21,433 nt of DNA, taken from contig PKWC01000068.1 of the NCBI GenBank assembly GCA_003131925.1, forward strand, positions 2,843 through 24,275, written 5' to 3'. Within the stretch, counting starts at the first letter, position 1. The number at the start of each line of letters is the position of its first letter. A program made the position numbers and the translations under genes. Positions 7,837 to 14,606 of this stretch are shown one piece after another. Source of the DNA: Alphaproteobacteria bacterium (lineage in GTDB: Bacteria > Pseudomonadota > Alphaproteobacteria > Micropepsales > Micropepsaceae). The notes below the pieces were generated by a model that had not been told where the DNA came from, did not search any database, and saw only the letters and a program-made list of their open reading frames with translations.

Positions 7837-9501
7837 ATGTCGGCGGTCGAGGTTGGGGCGCGGCCAGTTGGCTCCGCCGGGGGAAACATCACGCTTGTGG
7901 TGGCGGCGTCGTGCGCGGGCACCGTTTTCGAATGGTACGATTTCTTCATCTTCGGATCGCTCGCAACGATCATTGCAGCCCACTTCTATTCCGGCGCCGC
8001 AGCGTCCCAAGGCTACATCTTCGCTCTTCTGACGTTTGCCGCCGGCTTCGCTGTGCGCCCGCTTGGGGCGCTCGTGTTCGGCAGGTTCGGAGATCGGCAA
8101 GGGCGAAAACGCGCCTTTCTGGTCACGATCACGCTGATGGGCCTCGCGACGGTCGGCGTGGGGCTCCTCCCCGACTACAAGTCGATCGGAATCCTGGCGC
8201 CTTATCTGCTCGTATCCTTGCGCGTCATCCAGGGCTTCGCCATCGGCGGCGAATATGGCGGCGCGGCGATCTACGTGGCGGAGCACGCTGCAAAGCACAG
8301 GCGCGGCGCTGCGACGGGCTGGATCCAGGTCGCTGGAACATTGGGGCTATTTCTTGCGCTGGCGGTGATCCTGATCTGCCGCACCACTCTGGGCGAAGAT
8401 GCATTCCGGCACTGGGCCTGGCGTATCCCCTTTCTGCTTTCCGCGGGCCTGCTCGGCATTTCTCTGTGGATCAGGCTGCGCCTCGATGAATCGCCCATGT
8501 TCCAGCGCATGCAGGAAGAGGGCCGCGCTTCGCAGGCGCCTCTTGCCGAATCGTTCTTGCGCTGGAGCAATCTGAAGATCGTTCTGATCGCTCTTTTCGG
8601 TCTGCTCATGGGCCAGGGTGTCGTCTGGTACACGGCGCAATTCTATACGCAGTTCTTTCTGGAGGGCGTGGTCAAGGTCGCGCCGGCGCTGGTGAACGCG
8701 CTCATCATGGCCGCCACCGTCGGCAGCGCGGCACTGCACATGTTCTTTGCCAGGCTTTCCGACAAGGTCGGCCGCAAACCCGTGATGCTGTTCGGATTGG
8801 GGCTCGCCGCCGTCAGTTTCGTTCCCGGCTTCCACCTCCTGGCACAGTCTGCGAACCGTGCCCTCACCAACGCGGTTGCGCGCGCGCCGGTCATAGTCGT
8901 CGCCGACCCTGCGGATTGCTCGCTGCAATTCGACCTGGTCGGCAAGGCAAAGTTTGCAACTTCCTGCGACATCGCCAAAGGCGCACTTGCGAGTGCCGGT
9001 GTGCCCTATCGAAACGGAGCTGCGCCTTCGGGCGCGCCGGCATTTGTGCGAATCGGCAGCGACACGGTGACCAGTCCGGACGGGCGCGGATTGGGTGCGC
9101 ATGCGCTCGCAGCCATGAAAACCAAATTCGTTCAAGCACTGAAACCCGCGCTCCGTGCAGCGGGCTATCCGGCCTCTGCAGACAGCCAAGCACTCGACAT
9201 TCCGCGCACGCTGGGCCTGCTGCTGATCTTGATGACGGCCGCGGCCGCGCTCTACGGCCCGCAAGCCGCGGCGCTGGTCGAGCTGTTTCCGACGCGCATC
9301 CGCTATTCCGCGCTCTCGTTTCCCTACCATGTCGGGGTGGGCTGGTTCGGCGGATTTCTGCCGGTGATCGCCTATGCGATCGTGGTTGCGACCGGAAACA
9401 TCTATGCCGGCCTCTGGTATCCGACCGTCATTGCGGCGATCGGATTCTTCGTGACGCTTTTCTTCCTGCCCGAAACGCGCGAGCGGGACATCGAGGCGTA
9501 A
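7837..9501 (+). CDS. MHS-type (metabolite:H+ symporter) MFS transporter
   Basis: A 554-residue inner-membrane transporter of the major facilitator superfamily. The opening AGTVFEWYDFFIFGSLA (27-43) is the MHS hallmark shared with ProP, KgtP and ShiA. Motif A is GRFGDRQGRKR at 82-92 and its second-half counterpart ARLSDKVGRKP at 305-315. Twelve membrane segments fit if residues 340-454, between segments 9 and 10, form an insertion. By topology this insertion faces the periplasm. It is about 115 residues with two cysteines (C361, C377) and no hydrophobic stretch long enough to cross the membrane. Usual MHS carriers are 430-450 residues, so the insertion explains the extra length. The substrate is unknown. 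The start is the ATG at 7837 after AGGGAG at 7821-7826. The stop codon overlaps a dispersed repeat that starts TAATACCAAC. Confidence 0.92.
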   Translation: MSAVEVGARPVGSAGGNITLVVAASCAGTVFEWYDFFIFGSLATIIAAHFYSGAAASQGYIFALLTFAAGFAVRPLGALVFGRFGDRQGRKRAFLVTITLMGLATVGVGLLPDYKSIGILAPYLLVSLRVIQGFAIGGEYGGAAIYVAEHAAKHRRGAATGWIQVAGTLGLFLALAVILICRTTLGEDAFRHWAWRIPFLLSAGLLGISLWIRLRLDESPMFQRMQEEGRASQAPLAESFLRWSNLKIVLIALFGLLMGQGVVWYTAQFYTQFFLEGVVKVAPALVNALIMAATVGSAALHMFFARLSDKVGRKPVMLFGLGLAAVSFVPGFHLLAQSANRALTNAVARAPVIVVADPADCSLQFDLVGKAKFATSCDIAKGALASAGVPYRNGAAPSGAPAFVRIGSDTVTSPDGRGLGAHALAAMKTKFVQALKPALRAAGYPASADSQALDIPRTLGLLLILMTAAAALYGPQAAALVELFPTRIRYSALSFPYHVGVGWFGGFLPVIAYAIVVATGNIYAGLWYPTVIAAIGFFVTLFFLPETRERDIEA

Positions 9502-9518
9502 TACCAACGGCTGTAATT
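9499..9518 (+). repeat. TAATACCAAC repeat end, left copy
   Basis: TAATACCAAC followed by a partly conserved ten bases ending AATT; 16 of 20 positions match the reverse complement of 11885-11904. The first three bases are the MHS transporter stop codon. Together with its mirror copy it brackets the accessory region 9500-11905. Confidence 0.55.
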
Positions 9519-9539
9519 GTTGACTCCCGTTCCCCCCAC

Positions 9540-9609
9540 TTGTCATGGCCCGCGCGTGAAGCTTGTCCTCCGGCCGCGCTTCGCGCGGACCGGGGGGCGG
9601 GCCACCCAG
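9540..9609 (+). repeat. Dispersed palindromic repeat, half copy
   Basis: Starts TTGTCATGGCCCG and ends CGGGCCACCCAG, with an inner hairpin region rich in CG. This matches the left half of the complete element at 9677-9801, but the right half (CTGGGTGGCC...CATGACAA) is missing, so the copy is truncated or is a solo half. Confidence 0.7.
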
Positions 9610-9676
9610 TTGGAAATGACGTGCGGTCGGCGGCAAAGACTAGCGGTTCATATCTGACAATTGAATCCCAAATAAA

Positions 9677-9801
9677 TTGTCATGGCCCGCGCAAGCGGGC
9701 CACCCAGTCGAAACCGCTCAGAGCGTCAACTCAGCGCGCGGACGCGCGCTGGCTGGGTGGCCTCCCCCGGTTCAACCGGGGGACCAGCGGGGCCATGACA
9801 A
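9677..9801. repeat. Dispersed palindromic repeat, complete copy
   Basis: A 125-bp element with mirrored ends: TTGTCATGGCCCGCGCAAG leads into GGGCCACCCAG at 9707. After a spacer, CTGGGTGGCC (from 9753) leads through a CCCCCGGTTcaACCGGGGG hairpin to GGCCATGACAA at 9801. Related copies are at 9540-9609, 11800-11860 and 14607-14957. No coding capacity; likely a non-autonomous REP/MITE-like family. The rest of this long gap (9802-9904) shows no gene. Confidence 0.75.
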
Positions 9802-9904
9802 CGAACGCAAGGCAGAGCTGATCCGGCTAGTTGACGAGTACGAGCAGAGAACGAATTCTGCAAAACTTAGTGCAAAACCGTAGTCCCGATATCACCTAAG
9901 TCAT

Positions 9905-9952
9905 TGAGCGGGCGAAGGGAATCGAACCCTCGACATACAGCTTGGGAAGCTC
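9905..9952 (-). pseudogene. 3' fragment of tRNA-Gly(CCC), probable integration scar
   Basis: The minus strand reads AGCTTCCCAAGCT (anticodon arm, anticodon CCC), a short variable region, GAGGGTTCGATTCCCTT (complete T arm), then the acceptor 3' strand CGCCCGC and TCA. That is the 3' part of a tRNA-Gly. The sequence that should hold the 5' acceptor strand and D arm (above 9952) is unrelated and AT-rich. A copy of only the anticodon-to-3'-end portion is what tyrosine integrases leave at one end of an element inserted in a tRNA gene. In that reading the foreign DNA lies toward higher coordinates. It could instead be a decayed tRNA gene. No integrase is seen in the window. Confidence 0.7.
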
Positions 9953-10158
9953 GTGTTATTTCTTCGTTATCAATGATTTGCGCGCAAAAAAGCGCTCCAA
10001 CTGTCCCAAACATTTCAATAGGTTGCGAATCGTATGCAAAACTGGAGCGCGCGAAATCCGGATAGCACGATGTTCAAGAAGCGCCGTGAGGAGTTTCCGA
10101 GACTACATTCACCTGACGTACCGCATGGAGGACTTCGATGATAACCTATTTCGGCGCA

Positions 10159-10641
10159 CTAATATCGCGCCGTTCGAAGGTTAAATTTTGGCTTGAGAAG
10201 CAAAATGGCGCTTTCTTCGATCTCGCGTCGCCCGAGACGAATTGAAACGACCTTCACAAGAAGGCAACTCATGGCTCTGTCCAACAGCGTTTCAATATTG
10301 GGTGGAAATTTTTGTTTTGCGCTTGCTGGTTGAAAGTCCGATCGATGCTCATATTGTTTCGTTCCAAACCGTCGGCGCAAAGTATGATTGACTGTGCGCG
10401 TGAGATCGCGCATGCGTCCCTGGAGATTACCCGTTTCGCCGCAGTAAACGACTTTTCCGTCTTTAAATATCGAGTAGACGCCCGGCGATTTCGGTATCGC
10501 ATTCCACCATCTTTCACCAGCCGACAGCCGATGAGCGCCCGCAGTCGAACTCAGCTGTTTAATGTTCCGCGCAATATGAGACTTTTCGCACTTTCTGCTG
10601 ATCGACAACTGCTGCCTCCGTCTCGGATTGATCGACGGCAT
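10159..10641 (-). CDS. Stand-alone GIY-YIG nuclease-like protein
   Basis: A 160-residue protein with a GIY-YIG domain at about 53-155. Motifs are GVYSIF (54-59), VVYCGETGNLQGRM (64-77) with the catalytic arginine probably R76, and a C-terminal EESAILLLKPKFN (142-154). E142 matches the metal-binding glutamate by spacing to the final asparagine as in UvrC. The YIG element reads YCG. The basic first 50 residues (RRR, KCEKSH) could bind DNA or RNA. There are no UvrC-like HhH or UvrB-binding parts, so it is not UvrC. The ATG at 10641 has little Shine-Dalgarno; GGAGGG further upstream points to a TTG that is out of frame, so the start is uncertain. It lies 36 bp after the DUF4145 gene on the same strand, probably one operon. 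Related proteins include homing, repair and restriction nucleases; the target is unknown. Confidence 0.78.
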   Translation of the reverse strand: MPSINPRRRQQLSISRKCEKSHIARNIKQLSSTAGAHRLSAGERWWNAIPKSPGVYSIFKDGKVVYCGETGNLQGRMRDLTRTVNHTLRRRFGTKQYEHRSDFQPASAKQKFPPNIETLLDRAMSCLLVKVVSIRLGRREIEESAILLLKPKFNLRTARY

Positions 10642-10677
10642 ATTGCTTAAAGATGTGTCCCTTCAATCCCTCCTCAT

Positions 10678-11382
10678 CTATTGTCTTGGCTTACGTCGCT
10701 CGTCTCGCCGCGCCGCCGCCACTTTCAGTCGCTCCGGCTCGGTATACAAACGTTTGAGCAGTGACCGCGTAAAATCGCGTAGGTCCTCGGCATCCGCCAG
10801 TGTTAATGTCCCTGTATGCACCCCGTCGTTTCCGTCTTCACGAATACACTGTGATAGGTCCCGAAGATCAGCGGCGAGCGGTCCGTGCTGGAACAACCAC
10901 GGAAGGCGTAAGCCCAAGTCTCGGCGCGTCTTGGACGTCAATCCCTCAACGTCTCCCTCGGGGAGCATGTTGCGCGTTGCAATATCGACACAAACGCGGA
11001 ACATCGCGCCCGCGGCGTTAGGACATTCTACCGCCAGACACGTAGCGCCCTCGACAAACACATTCTTGATCGGTTCCGGAAGGTGCTCCGGCGGCTCTTC
11101 GGCAGATTCGTCCTTCAAGCTAATATAGCTCGCCACCTTGACGAAATCATTTGCCGACCCTTCATGGTCCCTGAAGAAGTCCGGAGCAGAAAGACGGTGG
11201 TTGTCATGGATGTTCGATTGCTCAGCGACGAACACCGTGAACTGGTGGCATCGTCTGCAAAGACACGGAAGTTCGTAAATCCGCTGCCAGTCGTATCGGA
11301 TGCCTGTCATCCGTTCGTCTTTCACATCAAACGTCATATGACCGGCACCGCAACGTGGACAATTTGCAACGAGGGTCGACAT
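10678..11382 (-). CDS. Zinc-ribbon plus DUF4145 domain protein
   Basis: A 234-residue protein. The N-terminus carries a zinc ribbon: CPRC at 8-11 pairs with C40/C42 and C45 (CLCRRC). The C-terminal half (about 105-215) matches DUF4145: PNAAGAMFRVCVDIATRNML at 121-140, then the conserved IREDGNDGVH at 180-189, then a helix ending LLKRLYTEPERL. DUF4145 is helical, often found fused to or beside restriction enzymes, and its R-x-x-G-N-x-x-x-H motif (R181, H189) recalls the catalytic motif of HEPN ribonucleases, though the spacing differs. The start follows directly on the TGA of a short leader ORF (11383-11439). The gene is upstream of the GIY-YIG gene in the same operon, next to the tRNA scar. 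A role in defence or toxin action is inference. Confidence 0.78.
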   Translation of the reverse strand: MSTLVANCPRCGAGHMTFDVKDERMTGIRYDWQRIYELPCLCRRCHQFTVFVAEQSNIHDNHRLSAPDFFRDHEGSANDFVKVASYISLKDESAEEPPEHLPEPIKNVFVEGATCLAVECPNAAGAMFRVCVDIATRNMLPEGDVEGLTSKTRRDLGLRLPWLFQHGPLAADLRDLSQCIREDGNDGVHTGTLTLADAEDLRDFTRSLLKRLYTEPERLKVAAARRDERRKPRQ

Positions 11383-11439
11383 TCAATGCGCCATATCTCG
11401 ATTCGTAGTCATAATATCGCCGGCGATTGAGAAATGCAT
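11383..11439 (-). CDS. Possible 18-residue leader ORF before the DUF4145 gene
   Basis: ATG at 11437-11439 preceded by GGAG seven bases upstream; the peptide reads MHFSIAGDIMTTNRDMAH and its TGA abuts the DUF4145 ATG (TGAATG). The DUF4145 ATG itself has no good ribosome site, so translation may be coupled through this leader. The Shine-Dalgarno sequence lies inside the tandem repeat at 11443-11498. Nothing recognisable in the peptide. Confidence 0.35.
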   Translation of the reverse strand: MHFSIAGDIMTTNRDMAH

Positions 11440-11442
11440 GGG

Positions 11443-11498
11443 GGTTCTCCCGTTTGCGTCAGCATCTTAGGGTTCTCCCGTTTGCGTCAGCATCTTAG
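11443..11498. repeat. Tandem 28-bp direct repeat (two exact copies)
   Basis: Two identical 28-bp units, 11443-11470 and 11471-11498, each beginning GGTTCTCCCG and ending CAGCATCTTAG. A degraded third copy (GTTTCTCCGTTCAGC) follows from 11499. On the minus strand each unit contains ATGCTGACGCAAACGGGAGA, i.e. an in-built start codon and Shine-Dalgarno-like GGGAGA. The array sits just upstream of the DUF4145 operon. Repeats of this kind occur at the ends of IS21-type elements, so it may be an IS remnant; no transposase is present. Confidence 0.7.
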
Positions 11499-11612
11499 GT
11501 TTCTCCGTTCAGCTTGCCACGATGGCATCTCTTGATCTTGGACCTCTGGCAGGTGCAGACAATCCCTTCTTGTCAGGCAGGCGGCGCGATGAACGGAGTC
11601 ACGTTCGTTCCC

Positions 11613-11744
11613 CTAACTTCGTTTCGCGAAGCCGCGCCATACGTATACTGCCAGCAGTTCAACCATTGCGAGAGCCGCTGCAGATTCCGTGATTAGCCAA
11701 AATGAATGGCGTGGAAAGCGTGTCTCTGGAATGACCGCGTACAT
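11613..11744 (-). CDS. Possible 43-residue single-pass membrane protein
   Basis: A small open frame from the ATG at 11742-11744 to TAG at 11613. The middle (FWLITESAAALAMVELLAVY) is a convincing membrane helix, flanked by PETRFPRH before it and WRGFAKRS after it. The frame continues open upstream to about 11800, where it meets a repeat, so it may be the C-terminus of a larger gene broken by repeat insertion. The ribosome site is weak (GCTGGA). No family recognised. It might also be chance. Nothing else was found in 11499-11799. Confidence 0.3.
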   Translation of the reverse strand: MYAVIPETRFPRHSFWLITESAAALAMVELLAVYVWRGFAKRS

Positions 11745-11799
11745 TCCAGCAACTAGATCGCATTCCAATTTTAGGGTACGAAGTGTTGGATCCGATCCA

Positions 11800-11860
11800 C
11801 TGGGTGGCCCGGTCTCATCCCCCGGTTAAACCGGGGGACCCTTCGCCGGGCCATGACAAT
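11800..11860. repeat. Dispersed palindromic repeat, half copy in opposite orientation
   Basis: Starts CTGGGTGGCCCGG, contains a CCCCCGGTTaaACCGGGGG hairpin and ends CGGGCCATGACAA. This is the right half of the element seen complete at 9677-9801, and mirrors the half copy at 9540-9609 on the other side of the accessory region. Confidence 0.7.
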
Positions 11861-11884
11861 TTAGGGTGAGCGCAGCGTGTCATT

Positions 11885-11904
11885 AATTCCGTCGGTTGGT
11901 ATTA
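11885..11904 (-). repeat. TAATACCAAC repeat end, right copy
   Basis: On the minus strand this reads TAATACCAACCGACGGAATT, matching 16 of 20 positions of 9499-9518 in inverted orientation. It lies 15 bp beyond the lrp stop codon. Confidence 0.55.
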
Positions 11905-11919
11905 GACCCATTTCACCTT

Positions 11920-12396
11920 TCACTTCGCATCAAGCGGAATCCCCGGCTCGTTCTTGCTGGCGCGGATGACGAGTGCGGTCTTGACGCTTGCGACGTTCCT
12001 GGCCGCGGTCAGCGTCTCGGTGATGAACGACTGAAACGAAGAGAGATCCCGCGCCACGCATTTCAAAATGAAATCGACCTCTCCCGACAGCATGAAACAT
12101 TCGCGCACGGCGGCCCAGCCGCGCACCTGTTCTTCGAATCGCTTCAGGTCCGCTTCGGCCTGGCTTGAGAGCCCGACGAAGGCGAAGCCCGTGACCTCGT
12201 AGCCCAAAGACTTGCCGTCTAGCTCGGCATGGTAGCCCTTGATGTATCCGGCCTTCTCCAGCGTCCGCATCCGCCTCAGGCAGGGCGGTGCGGTGATCTT
12301 GGCGCGGCGGGAAAGTTCGACATTGGTAATGCGGCCATGACTCTGCAATTCCGAGAGGATGCGGATGTCTATGGAGTCGAGCTTGTGACGCTCCAT
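11920..12396 (-). CDS. Lrp/AsnC family transcriptional regulator
   Basis: A 158-residue feast/famine regulator. The N-terminal winged helix-turn-helix spans about 5-60: LDSIDIRILSELQSHGRITN, then NVELSRRAKITAPPCLRRMR as the recognition part, then LEKAGYIKGYHA. The C-terminal RAM (AsnC) domain covers about 68-150, with GEVDFILKCVARDLSSFQSF near 105-124, where amino-acid effectors usually bind. The start chosen is the ATG at 12394-12396, giving MERHKLDSID; the frame is open further upstream but without similarity. It is divergent from trxB across a 272-bp region. Lrp-type genes next to trxB are common in Alphaproteobacteria, so local cross-regulation is plausible. A possible lrp -10 is the AT-rich TATTAAAT near 12430. 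Confidence 0.92.
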   Translation of the reverse strand: MERHKLDSIDIRILSELQSHGRITNVELSRRAKITAPPCLRRMRTLEKAGYIKGYHAELDGKSLGYEVTGFAFVGLSSQAEADLKRFEEQVRGWAAVRECFMLSGEVDFILKCVARDLSSFQSFITETLTAARNVASVKTALVIRASKNEPGIPLDAK

Positions 12397-12574
12397 GATG
12401 AAACCTTCGACAGGGGATGCGGCGGCATTTAATACGTGGCGCGCCGCCCGCGCAATAATATTTCGGGATCGCACATTTTCGTGTCTGCCGATTCGGGGCA
12501 CGGCAAATTAGTGGAATTCCCGACCCGCCCAAGATGGCGAGATCCTAAGGATTGAGCGGCGTTCGCGGCCGTGC

Positions 12575-12604
12575 TTGACCTTTCCGCGCGCTGTTCCGAT
12601 ATCG
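12575..12604 (+). promoter_or_regulatory. Probable trxB promoter
   Basis: TTGACC (12575-12580), part of the alphaproteobacterial-style CTTGAC, is 18 bp from ATATCG (12599-12604). The trxB ATG is 65 bp downstream of it. The -10 box is a weak match, so this is moderate evidence. Confidence 0.5.
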
Positions 12605-12668
12605 GGGAGAGTCAGGCCGCGGCGTGCGCGGCGGGTTCATCCTCGCGGTTCACGCATTCGGGAGCGGC

Positions 12669-13613
12669 ATGGCGGACGCGACAGAAGCCAAGGTTGTCAT
12701 TCTGGGCAGCGGGCCGGCCGGCGCGACGGCTGCCATCTATGCGGCTCGCGCCATGCTCGAACCCGTGCTGATCTCGGGCTTGCAGCCGGGAGGTCAGCTG
12801 ACCATCACGACCGACGTCGAAAACTATCCCGGCTTCGCGGAAGCGATCCAGGGGCCTTGGCTCATGGAGCAGATGCAGGCGCAGGCCGAGCATGTGGGCA
12901 CCCGGGTCGTGCAGGACATGATTGCGAGTGTTGACCTCGGAGGACACCCTTTCACGCTGACCGGCGATTCGGGCTCACGCTATCGGGCGCGGACCATCAT
13001 CATCGCCACCGGGGCGCAGGCGAAGTGGCTGGGCCTCGCCTCGGAAGAAACGTACAAGGGATTCGGCGTGTCGGCCTGCGCGACCTGCGACGGCTTCTTT
13101 TTTCGCGGCAAGCGCGTCGCCGTCGTCGGTGGCGGCAACACCGCGGCGGAAGAGGCGCTCTTTCTAACCAATTTTGCCGAACATGTCACGCTCATCCATC
13201 GCGGGCCGGTGCTGCGCGCCGACAAGACGAACCAGATGCGCCTCGCGGCCAACGGAAAAATCGCCATCCGTTATGATACCGTAGTGGACGAGATTCTGGG
13301 CACGAGCGAGCCGCGCGCAGTCAATGCCGTCCGGCTGCGCAGTCTCGAAGATGGAACGAAAGAGACGCTTCCGGTCGACGGACTATTCGTCGCCATCGGT
13401 CATACCCCCGCCACCGAGCTATTCCACGGCCAGCTCGACATGGATGGCGACGGCTATATCCGCACGGAACCCGACTCCACGCGCACGAGCGTGCCGGGCG
13501 TGTTCGCGGCGGGCGACGTGAAGGACAAGATATTCCGTCAGGCGGTGACGGCGGCGGGCATGGGTTGCATGGCGGCGCTTGAGGCAGAGCGGTTTCTGGC
13601 GGCGCGGCACTAG
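12669..13613 (+). CDS. trxB: Thioredoxin-disulfide reductase
   Basis: A 314-residue NADPH- and FAD-dependent reductase that keeps thioredoxin reduced in the cytoplasm. The FAD-binding loop is GSGPAG (13-18) and the GGQLTITTDVENYPGF stretch (41-56) is typical. The redox pair is CATC at 137-140 followed by DG. The NADPH loop is GGGNTAAEEA at 154-163. The C-terminal FAAGDVKDKIFRQAVTAAGMGC, residues about 278-299, completes the FAD site. All active residues are present. The start at ATG 12669 follows GGGAG at 12660-12664; an upstream GTG-type extension is unlikely. lysR follows after 24 bp and is probably co-transcribed, a conserved alphaproteobacterial pair. Confidence 0.97.
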   Translation: MADATEAKVVILGSGPAGATAAIYAARAMLEPVLISGLQPGGQLTITTDVENYPGFAEAIQGPWLMEQMQAQAEHVGTRVVQDMIASVDLGGHPFTLTGDSGSRYRARTIIIATGAQAKWLGLASEETYKGFGVSACATCDGFFFRGKRVAVVGGGNTAAEEALFLTNFAEHVTLIHRGPVLRADKTNQMRLAANGKIAIRYDTVVDEILGTSEPRAVNAVRLRSLEDGTKETLPVDGLFVAIGHTPATELFHGQLDMDGDGYIRTEPDSTRTSVPGVFAAGDVKDKIFRQAVTAAGMGCMAALEAERFLAARH

Positions 13614-13637
13614 CGCCGATCAGTTTGAGGACTGCGC

Positions 13638-14531
13638 ATGGATTGGGACAAACTTCGCATCTTTCACGCCGTGGCGTCGGCGGGAAGTTTCACCCATGCC
13701 GGCCAGATGCTCACCCTCAGCCAGTCGGCTGTGAGCCGCCAGGTCAGCGCGCTCGAGGAGGAGATCTCCACGCCGCTCTTTCAGCGGCACGCGCGCGGCT
13801 TGACGCTCACCGATGAAGGCGAGCTTCTCTACAGCGCTGTTTCCGACGTGCTGGCGAGGCTTGGTCAGGCCGAGGAGGCGCTCAAGAACGTCCAGGCCGC
13901 GCCGCGCGGCTCGCTCAAAGTGACAACGAGCCACGGGTTGGGCACCTTCTGGCTTCTGCCGCGCCTCCACGAATTCGTCGGCGAATTTCCCGAACTGCAG
14001 CTGCATCTGGTGTTCGAAGATCGCGAGCTCGATCTCTCGCAACGCGAAGCCGACATCGCGCTCAGGATGCGTGCGCCGGTGCAGGCGGACCTGATTCAGC
14101 GCAAGCTGTTCACGGTGCATTACCATATTTACGCCGCGCCCGCTTATCTCGCGCGCGCCGGAAAGCCGGACAGCTTCGAGGATCTCGCCGCCCATCAGCT
14201 CATCGTCTATGGCGAGACCGCCTCGCCGGAAATCCGCGAAGTGAACTGGCTCGCAAACCAGGCGATCCGCATCGAGCCCGGTTGCCGCGGCCGCGTGTTG
14301 CGCATCAACAACATTTCCGGCATCCTGCAGGCGACGGAGACGGGAATGGGAATCGCGGCGCTGCCGGACTATGTGGCCGCCGAACGCAAGAGCCTCGTGC
14401 GGCTCCTGCCGGAGATCGAAGGTCCCACTTTCGACGTGCATCTTGTCTATTGCGACGCGCTTCGCCAATCCAAGCGCGTCGGCGCCTTCCGCGACTTCCT
14501 GGTGCGCCTGGCGAGGGAGTGGAAGTACTGA
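13638..14531 (+). CDS. LysR family transcriptional regulator
   Basis: A 297-residue regulator. The N-terminal winged helix-turn-helix is about 1-60: MDWDKLRIFHAVASAGSFTH, then the recognition helix in SQSAVSRQVSALEEEI, then PLFQRHARGLTLTDEG. A linker helix follows to about 88 and the periplasmic-binding-protein-like effector domain to the end. GAGGA at 13626-13630 is a good ribosome site for the ATG at 13638. It starts 24 bp after the trxB stop on the same strand. Regulators of this subgroup right after trxB are widespread in Rhizobiales; targets and effector are not established. No cysteine pattern of the OxyR kind is evident, so oxidative sensing should not be assumed. Confidence 0.94.
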   Translation: MDWDKLRIFHAVASAGSFTHAGQMLTLSQSAVSRQVSALEEEISTPLFQRHARGLTLTDEGELLYSAVSDVLARLGQAEEALKNVQAAPRGSLKVTTSHGLGTFWLLPRLHEFVGEFPELQLHLVFEDRELDLSQREADIALRMRAPVQADLIQRKLFTVHYHIYAAPAYLARAGKPDSFEDLAAHQLIVYGETASPEIREVNWLANQAIRIEPGCRGRVLRINNISGILQATETGMGIAALPDYVAAERKSLVRLLPEIEGPTFDVHLVYCDALRQSKRVGAFRDFLVRLAREWKY

Positions 14532-14606
14532 GGCGCGCTTTCGCGTGAGTCTCCGACGCCGTGCGCGGTGCTTGGAGCGATCTCGTATCCGGTTTACTCC
14601 CTTTAT

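Noticed and set aside
7641..7973. N-terminal extension of phaC upstream of 7640
   Set aside because: The extension translates the palindromic repeat at 7745-7797 and overlaps the MHS transporter start; class I PhaC length is reached from 7640.
8347..9636. Minus-strand open frame (429 codons) opposite the MHS transporter
   Set aside because: Antisense to a clear 12-segment transporter; low-complexity Arg/Gln/His-rich translation and no ribosome site.
9677..9883. Frame ending KAELIRLVDEYEQRTN
   Set aside because: The last 20 residues look protein-like, but the first half is translated palindromic repeat; too little to call a gene, at most a tail fragment.
9942..10184. 80-codon plus-strand ORF beside the tRNA fragment
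   Set aside because: Begins inside the tRNA remnant, has no ribosome site and no recognisable composition or motif.
11443..11498. CRISPR array
   Set aside because: The 28-bp copies are directly adjacent with no spacers, only two are exact, and no cas gene is present.
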